Origin: Oceanospirillaceae bacterium | GTDB lineage: Bacteria > Pseudomonadota > Gammaproteobacteria > Pseudomonadales > Litoribrevibacteraceae | Direction: 5' to 3' | NCBI GenBank assembly: GCA_015665455.1 | Contig: JADFAD010000001.1 | Coordinates: 620,001-684,000 of the forward strand | DNA: 64,000 nucleotides | In this document: one piece after another, positions 49,486-58,865 of the stretch | Position numbering within the stretch: the first letter of the stretch is position 1 | Layout: every line of letters begins with the position of its first letter | Program-made: the position numbers and the translations under genes | The notes under the pieces: model-generated | Told to the model about the DNA's origin: nothing | The model's input: the letters and a program-made list of their open reading frames with translations, nothing else | The model's database searches: none

Positions 49486-51852
49486 TTACCGATTCTCCAG
49501 CCGATTGTAATCCAATAGGCCTGCGGTATTTGGTTGGCCTTTCTCGTACTGTTTATGAATTGCATCGCTGTGCTGCCAGAAGTTTGGATTGGTTCGGCGT
49601 ACGCCGAAGGCGTCCATCAAATGATCGTAATCATCTTCCGATTGAAGCTTGGATACTGCAGCGACAAAGTCAGGCACACTCTTAAGTTCTACGTGCCAAT
49701 AAGCACCGGGATAGCTTCCTGTGATGCCTTTGTTGATGGTCAGGTAGTCTTCTTCGGGTAATCGGTTTTTATCTTCAAACAGTAAACTGTCGATGTTACT
49801 GTGGCCGCTGTTTCTAATGATACTGTATAGAGTGATGTCATCGCCATCTTGTATGGAAAGAATCCCCATTTCAGGCATGATGGTTGGAGCCCCTTTGGGG
49901 ATGTTTTGCAGTTGAGCCAGAGTTGAATCCAGAGGTTGGTTCGTTAAGTTGTGTGGGCTTTGTTGCAGTGCACCTAGCTTTTCTTTAACGTGATCAAATA
50001 ACTCTGATTTTGGTTCGCTTGATGTAAACGTAATGTTGGTTTTTACATCAAAGTTAACCCTCGGCCCGAATACATATTCTTTTACTTTTTGATGGGAGTT
50101 TCGGTACCAGTATTGCCAAAGCTTCTTTCGTTCTTCGGCAGGTAAAAGAGACAGGAAGTTGCCTTCACCTTCCATACGGAGGAAGTCCATATACAGACGG
50201 GTGTTGACCTGATGTCCTACATTGCCAAATACATCGTATTCCGCAACAAGTAGGTAATGTATGCGTTCAAGCAACGGATAATCGATTAACCAAGCCGTTT
50301 TAGGCTCTTGCCCAACAAGTCCTTTCAAGACTGAAGAGCTGTCGAAGTGTCGGAAGATGGTGAGCGTCGCATTGTCATTGTGTTGGTCGCCGTCCCAAAT
50401 TAAATCTAAGTTCAGTTTATCCTCATCACTTAATCGTTTGATCAATTGAAGCTTATTTTGAAGGTATTTGTTTTGATGGACAGAAAAGTTTAGCCAATTT
50501 TTAATCACGCCCGCGTTGCTTTGTTTTTCACCCGGAAGGACTAAGTTATCACGTTGTTCAGCGACGAATTTCTCCATTTCCTCGGGCGCATTATCGGGAT
50601 CTACAAACAGCACCCAAAAGTGATCATCAATGACATTGAGAGCAATTTGCCCTCGACAAACAGGACCTTTGATGAACCCCATGATGGTGAATTGAGCTTC
50701 TTCCAGCATGAACCGATAGCGAGATTGAGCCGGGATTTCTTTGAAGGCTTCAAAAGGATTCGCTGCTACTTTGGGGTCATAGCTTGGGAAACTGGATACT
50801 GTGTAGTTCGGTTGAATGAATAGGGTGTCCATTCTGTCCATTCGGTTTTGATCCAGAGAATAAGGCATAAGGGTTTTAGCCAGAATGCTCTCATCATCTC
50901 GTTGTAACCGGTAGTAAACTCGTTGAACGCCAGGGTCATCGTAAGGGCGTCTTGTCTGGATTGGGTCAATCGGAACGCCCGGCGGTGTGGAGGAGCGCAC
51001 TAGTTTAAAATATTCTTTATATTGCGATGATATATTGGCTTCGAGATCCGTAAAATACAAATGAGCGAGGTAAATATGCTCATAAGCGTAACGAGCCATG
51101 AGTTGATGCTTTAAACCGTCTTGGTTTAAAAATGTTTCCCATGCTTGGATTTCTGTCTGATAGGCTTCTGACAGTGGGGCTTGGTTTGCCATCGTAGCGC
51201 CGTCTGATAGCCACTTAGTCAGAACAGAAAACTCGTTGTCAGATAACGCAGGCAAACCATAAGGCATGCCGTGATTTGGGTTGTCAGCCAGAAATTCTTG
51301 CGAATCAACCAACGTTGGACATTGATTTTGTTGGTTTATGCCTGTGATGATATCAGAACTTAAACGCTCAGTTTCGGCGACGGGTTGCTGTTGTTTATGT
51401 TTGATAAATTGATAGAGCAGACTGGCCTCAAGGTTTACCGCTGGGGTTTGGGTTCGTTCGTTCAGCACTGAATGAAACCCTTTTTGGCGCCACTCAAAGG
51501 TGCTTCTCGCATCGATGCCTAAACGTGTAGGGTTACTTGCTAAAATACGAGTGCCGTCGTAGACCACGTCTTTACTGGCACCACGATCAATGCCCTCAGG
51601 AGATGAAAGCTTAAGTTGGCAGGGCGCGTCATAACAACCGTGGCACACCACACATCGTTGTTCAATGATGGGTTCGACTTCTGTTAGGTAAAACTGTCCC
51701 GCAGGTGACGTTGTTTCGACTATCCGGCTTTTGGGCGAGTCTTGGCCGTAAATTTCATCCAGAGGATCGAACTGTGTGATACCGACACTGGCACAACCGG
51801 CCAGTAATAAAATAAGCCAAGGCCAGTGCAACTTTAATTGAAATGAACGCAT
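49486..51852 (-). CDS. cti: Fatty acid cis/trans isomerase (Cti)
   Basis: A 788-residue periplasmic enzyme, the usual length of Cti. It isomerises cis to trans double bonds in membrane phospholipid acyl chains as a fast response to solvents and heat. The signal peptide contains a lipobox-like LLAGC. The heme c site CVVCHGCYDAPCQLK is present near residue 67, as in Pseudomonas and Vibrio Cti. The rest (LPALSDNEFSVLTKWLSDGA and similar) matches the family by eye. The gene is monocistronic. Confidence 0.94.
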   Translation of the reverse strand: MRSFQLKLHWPWLILLLAGCASVGITQFDPLDEIYGQDSPKSRIVETTSPAGQFYLTEVEPIIEQRCVVCHGCYDAPCQLKLSSPEGIDRGASKDVVYDGTRILASNPTRLGIDARSTFEWRQKGFHSVLNERTQTPAVNLEASLLYQFIKHKQQQPVAETERLSSDIITGINQQNQCPTLVDSQEFLADNPNHGMPYGLPALSDNEFSVLTKWLSDGATMANQAPLSEAYQTEIQAWETFLNQDGLKHQLMARYAYEHIYLAHLYFTDLEANISSQYKEYFKLVRSSTPPGVPIDPIQTRRPYDDPGVQRVYYRLQRDDESILAKTLMPYSLDQNRMDRMDTLFIQPNYTVSSFPSYDPKVAANPFEAFKEIPAQSRYRFMLEEAQFTIMGFIKGPVCRGQIALNVIDDHFWVLFVDPDNAPEEMEKFVAEQRDNLVLPGEKQSNAGVIKNWLNFSVHQNKYLQNKLQLIKRLSDEDKLNLDLIWDGDQHNDNATLTIFRHFDSSSVLKGLVGQEPKTAWLIDYPLLERIHYLLVAEYDVFGNVGHQVNTRLYMDFLRMEGEGNFLSLLPAEERKKLWQYWYRNSHQKVKEYVFGPRVNFDVKTNITFTSSEPKSELFDHVKEKLGALQQSPHNLTNQPLDSTLAQLQNIPKGAPTIMPEMGILSIQDGDDITLYSIIRNSGHSNIDSLLFEDKNRLPEEDYLTINKGITGSYPGAYWHVELKSVPDFVAAVSKLQSEDDYDHLMDAFGVRRTNPNFWQHSDAIHKQYEKGQPNTAGLLDYNRLENR

Positions 51853-52333
51853 ATTAATCTGTCTGATGTCCTATTAAGTCGTTCATTTTGGCATAGAATT
51901 CAGAAATATAAAGGAGAAAACAGGGTGGGGAAATAGGTTGAGAAGAGGGCGTTTTCCCCAGTAAACACGTGCACTTCGTTTACCCTTAATTTCTCAGGGG
52001 TAAGCGATATTTGATTTTCTAGAGGGTTTTGTCTTCAGGTCGATGAAAGATAGCTCGTGATGAAAGACAACACGCGATTAAAGGCACCCCGTTCGTATAT
52101 TAAATAAATCGTAGGCGTTAGCATATTAGCTTAGTGTGTGGTGTTACCCTGTATGAAGCCGGAGATAGAGTAATGCACTTCGCTTTATTTAATTAAATAA
52201 GGAAGTAAGATGTGTTTATGCGTTTGGTTTTTTAGTGTTGGAGCCTGACTAAACCAACGTGACTTATATAAAAAATCGAGTTTGACAGATTCATGCCTTA
52301 TTGGAAGAAAGGCGGTTTTGAATATCAAAGATA
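51853..52333. other. Intergenic region upstream of cti and the transglutaminase-like gene
   Basis: No gene seen. It contains the divergent promoters of cti (minus) and the 52334 gene (plus). No operator-like repeat was recognised. Confidence 0.35.
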
Positions 52334-52969
52334 ATGGATTATATGAATAAATACTTAGAATCTTCGGAATACATTGATTGGAAAGACCCAGCGATCCTAT
52401 TGAAGGCAAAGGTCTTAGCAAAAGCCTTTTCTCAGCCTCAAGATGTTGCCAAACGTTGTTTTGAGTTTGTTCGTGATGAAATCAAACACAGCTGGGATTA
52501 CAAGTTAAATCCCGTTACTTATAAAGCATCTGATGTTCTTAAACATGGCACAGGTTATTGTTACGCGAAGAGTCATTTATTAGCTGCGCTTCTACGAGCT
52601 AACCATATCCCTGCTGGTTTATGCTATCAGCGTCTAACGATCACCGACGAACCGCCATTTTGCTTACACGGTTTAAATGCTGTTTATTTGGAGGGTGTTG
52701 GTTGGTATCGCATGGATGCAAGGGGGAACAAACAAGGGGTAAACGCCGCGTTTTCTCCACCTATTGAAGCGTTAGCGTTTAACACCGCTACGAAAGGAGA
52801 AGCCGATTTACCCGGTATTTGGACAGAGCCTTTACCTGGCGTAATTAAGGCGTTAAAAAACAGTAAAAACTATCAAGAGGTTGCTGACAATTTGCCTGAT
52901 ATTGCTGACTACAAAGAAATGGAAGGCAAGATTGGTATGCTTGAAGACATTCAAAAAGAAGTTTCATAA
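52334..52969 (+). CDS. Transglutaminase-like cysteine protease-fold protein
   Basis: A 211-residue cytosolic protein. The catalytic triad of the transglutaminase-like superfamily is visible: C76 in GTGYCYAKSHLL, H112 in CLHGLNAVYL and D128 in YRMDARGNK. Members hydrolyse or crosslink amide bonds, but the substrate is unknown. The start could also be the fourth codon (ATG 52343). A secreted small protein and an acetyltransferase follow in the same direction, suggesting an operon. Confidence 0.85.
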   Translation: MDYMNKYLESSEYIDWKDPAILLKAKVLAKAFSQPQDVAKRCFEFVRDEIKHSWDYKLNPVTYKASDVLKHGTGYCYAKSHLLAALLRANHIPAGLCYQRLTITDEPPFCLHGLNAVYLEGVGWYRMDARGNKQGVNAAFSPPIEALAFNTATKGEADLPGIWTEPLPGVIKALKNSKNYQEVADNLPDIADYKEMEGKIGMLEDIQKEVS

Positions 52970-52992
52970 TTCGTATTACGCAAGGAGTGCAC

Positions 52993-53328
52993 ATGAAGGT
53001 CATGGTAGTCGGTTTACTTACTTTGTTTTCAATCGGTGTTTCTGCTCATCCGAGTGAACAACCGCCTGAACTTTGGTCTTGGTTCAAAGATTTAAATAAA
53101 TCGAAAGAGGCTTGTGAAATACAAAGTGCCTTCACTATGAAGGAATTTGAGTTAGAGAATCAGAAAGAAACGGAATATGGCATTTACGGGAACGTGAAAA
53201 GTAACAAGGTCGTGGTTAAGTGCATTTCAATGAGTGAAAGTACAAGTAAGTTGATGGTTGCTGTTGCGGGTCATGATCGTGATTCAGTAGCGCTTGTTCG
53301 AAACAAAATCATCGAAGCCATTAAGTAA
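52993..53328 (+). CDS. Hypothetical small secreted protein
   Basis: A 111-residue protein with a signal peptide (VGLLTLFSIGVSA) cleaved near HPSEQ. Two cysteines, one in KEACEIQ and one in VKCISM, may pair. I chose the ATG at 52993, five bases after AAGGAG; the GTG two codons earlier overlaps that site. The family is not recognised. It sits between the transglutaminase-like gene and a GNAT gene. Confidence 0.7.
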   Translation: MKVMVVGLLTLFSIGVSAHPSEQPPELWSWFKDLNKSKEACEIQSAFTMKEFELENQKETEYGIYGNVKSNKVVVKCISMSESTSKLMVAVAGHDRDSVALVRNKIIEAIK

Positions 53329-53334
53329 TTGTTT

Positions 53335-53793
53335 ATGCAAAAAATATACTATGCAAAGTTTAACCAATTAGACCCAGCAGACTTTCTCCCCATTCTTAAT
53401 GAAGAAAGTATAAGGGATCACCTGATTTCTCACAGACGGTTTGATGTTCAAAGTGTTACTGAGTGGGTAAAAGGAAAGATTATTAGTGATGCTATGCCAG
53501 GTTGTCGCATTCGAGCGGTATATTCTGAAGGCGCGTTGGTGGGGTGGTGTGGCATTCAACAAGACAATGAAGACTTTGAAATTGCCATTGTCATTTCACC
53601 TGCGGTTTGGGGGATAGGGCTTTCCATTTTTAAAGCGTTAATGGCGTGGTCGAAAGAGTTGGGGCATCAAGAGGTTGTAATTCACCTGCTTGAGACCCGA
53701 CCTGTCTATAAGTTTTTAAAACGGAAGGCGATAAAAGTTAAGCAGACGGAGATGCTAGGCCGAAGTTTTATGACGTATCATCTGGCTGTTTGA
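53335..53793 (+). CDS. GNAT-family N-acetyltransferase-like protein
   Basis: About 152 residues. The fold elements of GNAT enzymes are recognisable: a GALVGWCGI strand, an acetyl-CoA loop region PAVWGIGLSIFKALMAW in place of the canonical QxxGxG/A motif, and a C-terminal strand. The substrate is unknown. The start at ATG 53335 overlaps closely with the preceding stop and has no clear ribosome binding site, so translational coupling is likely. Confidence 0.72.
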   Translation: MQKIYYAKFNQLDPADFLPILNEESIRDHLISHRRFDVQSVTEWVKGKIISDAMPGCRIRAVYSEGALVGWCGIQQDNEDFEIAIVISPAVWGIGLSIFKALMAWSKELGHQEVVIHLLETRPVYKFLKRKAIKVKQTEMLGRSFMTYHLAV

Positions 53794-53817
53794 AGTGATG
53801 CTTATCTCCCTCAATCG

Positions 53818-54921
53818 CTAACTGCTTTGAACTTGATTCACCGCCGTGAAATATTCAGTAATTAAGCGGTTGGCCCAAGGCTTTGCAGTGATGCCTTCAA
53901 AGTACGCACAATGACTGCCCCGATCTGTGACCACTAGAATGATGTTATCCATGGCCTCGATACGATGTTTATGTTCATAGACATTATCGATGTGGCAGAC
54001 CGGATCATCTTTCGCATTCAGGATCAGCGTTGGAATTGTAATCTGATCAAACACTTCGGAAGGGTTGGAGTTTTTCATATAATCTTCCATGCTTTCGTTG
54101 CCAGCGACTTCGTATAAGTGCTGGTGGAATTCATGTAAGTCTTGTGTCTTTTCTAGCGTTTCAAACGACTCTAAGTGCTGAAGCGTTTCTTTGTTCGGAG
54201 TGATGAACAATTTATGAAGCTTCTTCGCCATCATTTTACTGTAAAAAGGGACGGCACGAGAAAAGGCGTTACGCATATCGTAGGCAGGGCAGTAGGCGAC
54301 GGCGGCTTTGATGGGAGTTTCGTTGCCAACCTTGCCCAGATAATGAGCCAAAACACCAGAACCCGCAGAAATGCCCGTTGCGTACAAATCCGATTGTGGA
54401 AAGTTCTTTTGGATGTGTTTTATTTGTGCTGCAAAGTCATCGGTGTTTCCCATGGTATTGAAACTTGCTGTTTTTAAATCCATTTCGCCATGACCTCGGC
54501 GAACACACAGAGCCACACGCCAACCTAATTGTTCTCTGACGTATCTTACAAAACCGCGCATGCTTTGCGGGTTTCCAGAAATGGTATGGAGTACCAGCAT
54601 AGTGGGTGTTTCTTCCGGGAGATCCAGACCGAGCCAATCCACAGAAACCTGCCCACCATCGTCCATAGTCAATACATCTTGTCGGTCGTACGTTAAGGGT
54701 TTTGAAAAGCCCTTGATAAATCCTAAAACGATAAGCTGAAGGTGTGTATTGAATAGCCATGGCGTAGCAAAGTAACGGCGGTTCAAAGAACGGGTCGATT
54801 CTACAAGCGTGGTGTTCAATGGTGTGGCTTGGTAGGTCAAAGACGGCTTTTTAGCTGCGGTTGCGAAATAGTATGCAGTAAGCAGTACAACCACTCCTAG
54901 ACTAATAAGAAGTAACGTCAT
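53818..54921 (-). CDS. Alpha/beta hydrolase, YheT/ABHD1-like
   Basis: A 367-residue protein with an N-terminal membrane helix (LLLISLGVVVLLTAYYF). The catalytic serine is S185 in TGISAGSGVLAHY; the acid is in LNAKDDPVCH and the base is in DRGSHCAYFEG. FNTHLQLIVLG and RRGHGEMD are typical of the YheT/ABHD1-3 group. Substrates in this group include lipids and esters, but none is known for this protein. It has its own promoter region downstream of no obvious partner. Confidence 0.87.
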   Translation of the reverse strand: MTLLLISLGVVVLLTAYYFATAAKKPSLTYQATPLNTTLVESTRSLNRRYFATPWLFNTHLQLIVLGFIKGFSKPLTYDRQDVLTMDDGGQVSVDWLGLDLPEETPTMLVLHTISGNPQSMRGFVRYVREQLGWRVALCVRRGHGEMDLKTASFNTMGNTDDFAAQIKHIQKNFPQSDLYATGISAGSGVLAHYLGKVGNETPIKAAVAYCPAYDMRNAFSRAVPFYSKMMAKKLHKLFITPNKETLQHLESFETLEKTQDLHEFHQHLYEVAGNESMEDYMKNSNPSEVFDQITIPTLILNAKDDPVCHIDNVYEHKHRIEAMDNIILVVTDRGSHCAYFEGITAKPWANRLITEYFTAVNQVQSS

Positions 54922-55190
54922 AAAGGCAATCTCTGTAGTAGGAAGGTATTATTTTAAAAGAATGTTTTTACAGTGTAAAGATTGCTGTTTTGTAGAAAGA
55001 AACGCCTTCTTCGGCGTACTTGTATTTAACATTTTCGTTCATCCTTTATTTATAGGTTTACGTTGAAAAAGGAGGGCGGAACTTGGAAGTTACATCGTGA
55101 TATGTAGAGCAGCAGTTTAACCCCGCAATGACGGGGCCGATTAAACACCAATAGCATTTCAATGTGAGATGTTTTTGAGTAAGTAGGTGC
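54922..55190. other. Intergenic region with a short CCCCG/CGGGG hairpin
   Basis: No gene seen. A 5-bp CCCCG-CGGGG hairpin lies near 55122-55137. Confidence 0.35.
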
Positions 55191-55221
55191 CGTTAAGCAC
55201 ATTTTGGTTTTGTGCTTAACG
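55191..55221 (-). terminator. Perfect 11-bp hairpin downstream of the LruC-domain gene
   Basis: CGTTAAGCACA and TGTGCTTAACG flank a 9-base loop, 20 bases after the stop of the minus-strand gene. Confidence 0.6.
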
Positions 55222-55241
55222 ACGTAGTGTTTATTGATTCC

Positions 55242-56726
55242 TCACCATTTCCATTTGTTTTTATTGTTGGCCGTTACGCCGGATTCAATTCTGTTTTCGT
55301 ACCAACTTGTGTTGCTTGTGTTGTTACTTTCTACAAAGCTAATGAACGTTGGGTAGGCATTACCTAAATCCACGTATTCATTGGGAAATAGCCAATTCTC
55401 TGGGAGTATGAGTGCAAATGGATAACCGTTGGCGTCCTTAAAATTAGTTTCACCGTTTTGAGTATTCGCAGATTGGTTGAGTATGGCACTGTGTTCCGGT
55501 AAATGGATTTCATATCCGGTATCTTGGACGTACAGAATAGGGTCGAAAGGCGCGAGCGTCATTTGATTAATTGGGACACCATTATCTAGGGTTACAGAGA
55601 AACTGAATTTAGGGCCCGGAATGTGTTCTGTATACCAAAGTGTATTAACAAATGTCTCGTTGGGATCGTAAAAGATCTGTTGAGAGTTTGAATACACTTC
55701 CATTAGAACATGACCTGTTGAGGCAATATCACTCGGAAAACCTTCCATTGGGCTTGAAGAGCTGGGTTGGTTGACGGTCAGACTTCCTGTTGCCGTAATT
55801 GAATTGGGTAAGTTGATGTGTAAGTACCAGTTGTGATTGTATGAACCGCCTTTGGCGATCATGTACCCATCTCCTTCAATTGTTTTTACTCGACCATTGA
55901 TGTCCAGCCCGTATTTGACTTGATACCCGACTACGAGATCGTTGAAGTCATAGTCGCCTTTACTTGGGAAGTTATCTTCATAGACGGCTATGTAGTAACT
56001 TGAAGACGACGGATAGAATAAATAACTGCTGACCGTTGCGTTTTCTTCATCAAGAACGACCAAAGGCGCTGAACTCCTACCTGCAGCTAAAGCATCAAGG
56101 TAGACGGCATCTTCATACGTTATGATGGCCAGATCTTCAAACCCTGCGGAATAATCGTAGAACGCTTCTGGGTCACCTAAGCTTTCATTTGTTTCGACTA
56201 ATTCGATCTCCAAATTTACTGACGTGGCATCCGACAGGTTGGTATCGACAGGGATTGACAGCGTGGCATCAAACGATGAACCGTTGATGTCTCCATCTCC
56301 ATTAGGTGTTAGACGACTCGAACCTGTTTCTCCCAATAATGTGTAATACATTTGACGGTTAGTGGACCCTGACTCTGCCAATGATGTTTGGGTTTTGGTA
56401 GAGAACTGGCTGAAGCTATAGGTTATGCCATACTTTACCACTTCGAGGTTAATGCTCTTTACTGCAACGCCTTGAGTCGATGCCTTTTCTGTTCCGTTAG
56501 CCGCTTCGTTAATGTCTACAGCTAACACGATGATCCCCCCGTTCTCTTGTCTCAAGCTCTCTAGCATTTCTGTTGTGATAGAGGCGTTACCTGTGGATGC
56601 ACGAAGTAAATCTATATCTCCAGAACCTTGTTTTATGGTGTCTTTTAGTTGCGTTGAAACAAATTCGGATGCATTCGATAGGGTCGCTAATAATAAGCAT
56701 GTGATGAATGAAGTAAATAATCTCAT
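55242..56726 (-). CDS. LruC-domain (DUF4842-like) secreted protein
   Basis: A 494-residue protein with a signal peptide (FITCLLLATLSNASE). The central-to-C-terminal part has the LruC hallmark: SYYIAVYEDNFPSKGDYDFNDLVVGYQVKYG, with the acidic DYDFNDLV segment (quoted here only in part) that may bind Ca2+. Members are surface or secreted proteins found in Leptospira, Bacteroidetes and marine gammaproteobacteria; the function is unknown. Its start overlaps the preceding lipoprotein stop by four bases (ATGA), so the two are coupled. Confidence 0.8.
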   Translation of the reverse strand: MRLFTSFITCLLLATLSNASEFVSTQLKDTIKQGSGDIDLLRASTGNASITTEMLESLRQENGGIIVLAVDINEAANGTEKASTQGVAVKSINLEVVKYGITYSFSQFSTKTQTSLAESGSTNRQMYYTLLGETGSSRLTPNGDGDINGSSFDATLSIPVDTNLSDATSVNLEIELVETNESLGDPEAFYDYSAGFEDLAIITYEDAVYLDALAAGRSSAPLVVLDEENATVSSYLFYPSSSSYYIAVYEDNFPSKGDYDFNDLVVGYQVKYGLDINGRVKTIEGDGYMIAKGGSYNHNWYLHINLPNSITATGSLTVNQPSSSSPMEGFPSDIASTGHVLMEVYSNSQQIFYDPNETFVNTLWYTEHIPGPKFSFSVTLDNGVPINQMTLAPFDPILYVQDTGYEIHLPEHSAILNQSANTQNGETNFKDANGYPFALILPENWLFPNEYVDLGNAYPTFISFVESNNTSNTSWYENRIESGVTANNKNKWKW

Positions 56727-57187
56727 AGGGTGATCTCCAGAACCTTAGTGATGTCCGCAGAGCTTTCACTGAATATATCTACATACACCATTTCAGTGGA
56801 GGCCTGAGGGTTGATATCTACTTCAAACACGTTGGTTGGGTGAACTTTTCCTAGAAAATACACGTTGCCGTCAGTGTCATAAATTTTGATGAATCGGTGG
56901 CTACCAAAAAGTGGTGTATCTGACGGGTTAAGCGTTAATGTTTGATTTATAAAGTTAGAGAAACTTGCTGTTGCGGGTAATGGATTGTCCGCCAGAGTCG
57001 TTGTGGCACTTTCTTCAACAGTGTCATCGTTGTTGGTACTTGTGTCTTGGGTTTGAGTGGGTGATGCATCGCTTCCGCCATCCCCTCCGCCACCCCCACA
57101 ACCGAAAAGTGTTATGCACATTAAAAGATAAAGAGACAGCTTCGGGATTCGTTTTAAATCAGTCGTTATGGCACAGGGGTAGTGCAT
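56723..57187 (-). CDS. Putative lipoprotein upstream of the LruC-domain gene
   Basis: A 154-residue protein with a signal peptide and lipobox LFGC, the cysteine being followed by a Gly-rich GGGGGDGGSDAS linker. The mature C-terminal domain has short beta strands (HRFIKIYDTDGNVYFLGK and EVDINPQAS). The ATG at 57187 has GGAG nearby. It overlaps the LruC-domain gene by four bases, so the two probably act together at the cell surface. No family was recognised. Confidence 0.72.
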   Translation of the reverse strand: MHYPCAITTDLKRIPKLSLYLLMCITLFGCGGGGGDGGSDASPTQTQDTSTNNDDTVEESATTTLADNPLPATASFSNFINQTLTLNPSDTPLFGSHRFIKIYDTDGNVYFLGKVHPTNVFEVDINPQASTEMVYVDIFSESSADITKVLEITL

Positions 57188-57743
57188 AGGGATTCTCCAT
57201 GATTAATTAACTTAGGTAGTTTTAATCACGATGTCTGCCGACTTTGGGTTTGTTTATAAATATCAATTGGTTACGTTTTTTATTGGGTGTTTTTTTTGCA
57301 AGATAAGAGTCGTTATGAAAATGAGTTATTTATATGCAAAGAATGAAGGGACAGAGGATGTGATTTTTGAACTGGAGATTATGTTTATCTTTTAGTTTAT
57401 TTGGGGGTCTTAAAAAGCCTTTGAGATAAGTTGTCTCAATTTGTGAGTTGAGGTGGCTTTATCTGTCAGTGTGATTGCCTTTGAAAGCCGCTAAGTTAAG
57501 GAATCAAATTAACGTTTGAATAGCCCGTAAACAGCGTTCTGTAATCTCGGCAGCAGTGCAAATAAAAACAATAAGTGCATTTCGCCAGATAGGTAGCCGT
57601 TTCGATCTGAGTTTTAAGACATTAATAACCGATCTTTTGACACGATTTAAACCTGCCTTTATTGGGGCTCATTGTCCAGGAGTATCAGCCTGCGGCTAAC
57701 AGCCTGACACCAGCAACTCATCCTTGAATTAAGGTGAATACGT
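57188..57743. other. Intergenic region upstream of the lipase gene
   Basis: No gene seen. The region is AT-rich and should hold the lipase promoter, the LruC operon promoter and possibly regulatory sites. A weak sigma-54-like spacing near 57284-57300 was noted but not accepted. Confidence 0.4.
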
Positions 57744-58751
57744 ATGAAAACAAAAATAAGAAATCTTGCAGTATCTCTCTCTTTCGTTGGTGCCGCTTTA
57801 GGTGCAGTAACAACAAACTCAACGGTCATGGCTGATACTTCGGGCGCGGTAAAGCATCCGATTGTTTTGGTTCATGGTTTATCTGGGTTTGATTCTGTTT
57901 TAGGCGATTACTTTTATGGCGTTAAAAGTGAATTAAATGGCGTTGGTGCGTCACAAGTTTTCACGCCTCAAGTCACCGGTTGGGACAGTGACGAAGCGCG
58001 TGGTGAAGAGCTCCTTGCTTACGTTGAAGATGTACTTGCAGCAACGGGTGCTTCAAAAGTTAATTTAATGGGGCATTCACAAGGCGGTACAACATCACGC
58101 TATGTGGCTGCGGTTCGTCCTGACTTGGTGGCGTCGGTAACATCGATTGGTAGCCCGCACTACGGCAGCAAGGTTGGAAACCTGTTTAATGATTCTGTAC
58201 TGGAAGGACCTGCAGTTGCGATTGGTAATGCGATTGGCAGCATGATCGCACTTTTATCTGGCGATTCAAGCCAAGAGTCTAATGCGATCGGTGCGATTGA
58301 AGCTCTGAACGAAGCTGGCGCAGCTGAGTACACGGCTAAGTATCCGCAAGGCGTTCGTTCTGGTTCATGTAAAGATACGCCTTCATACAATGCTGGAAGA
58401 TGGTGGTGGCCAAATTGGGTGAAAGATTATTCTGTGAATGATGGTCAGCATCAGGTAAACGGTGTTCGTTATTACTCTTGGAGTGGTACGTATAACGGTG
58501 TCTTTGATTCAAATGTGCTTGATCCTTTGGATGGTGTTCTTGCTTTAGCGAATGTATTGCACAGTGGTGAAGAAAACGATGGTCTAGTCGAACGTTGTTC
58601 TTCGCACATGGGCGATGTTATTCGTGACGATTATACGCTAAACCATGGTGATGAAATAAATGGCTTCTTTGGTTTGCGTGGTTTGTGGTCTTCCGCGCCG
58701 CTACCAATTTATTCTGCGCAAGCGCGCCGTTTAAAATCAGCGGGTCTATAA
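57744..58751 (+). CDS. lipA: Secreted triacylglycerol lipase, family I
   Basis: A 335-residue extracellular enzyme that hydrolyses triglycerides. The signal peptide ends at VMA (residue 30). The catalytic serine is S112 in GHSQGG; candidate Asp is D279 in ENDGLV and His is H288 in CSSHMG. Cysteines 209 and 285 are placed as in the single conserved disulfide of Pseudomonas/Burkholderia family I.1-I.2 lipases. AAGGTGA lies seven bases before the ATG. A foldase gene follows, which supports the assignment. Confidence 0.95.
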   Translation: MKTKIRNLAVSLSFVGAALGAVTTNSTVMADTSGAVKHPIVLVHGLSGFDSVLGDYFYGVKSELNGVGASQVFTPQVTGWDSDEARGEELLAYVEDVLAATGASKVNLMGHSQGGTTSRYVAAVRPDLVASVTSIGSPHYGSKVGNLFNDSVLEGPAVAIGNAIGSMIALLSGDSSQESNAIGAIEALNEAGAAEYTAKYPQGVRSGSCKDTPSYNAGRWWWPNWVKDYSVNDGQHQVNGVRYYSWSGTYNGVFDSNVLDPLDGVLALANVLHSGEENDGLVERCSSHMGDVIRDDYTLNHGDEINGFFGLRGLWSSAPLPIYSAQARRLKSAGL

Positions 58752-58865
58752 GTTTTACAGTAAATAGTTAGTGCAGTTAAGAGGGAGGGAGGGTGGTTCG
58801 CCCTTTCTTTTTCCATTGTTTTACTGGGTGTTTTGACCGTTATCTATGAAGGGCGTTGATGTTAT

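Noticed and set aside
57284-57300. Sigma-54-like GG-N10-GC spacing upstream of the lipase gene
   Set aside because: The -26 T and most of the CAC part of the consensus are missing, the spacing is a T-run, and it lies about 440 bp from the start codon.
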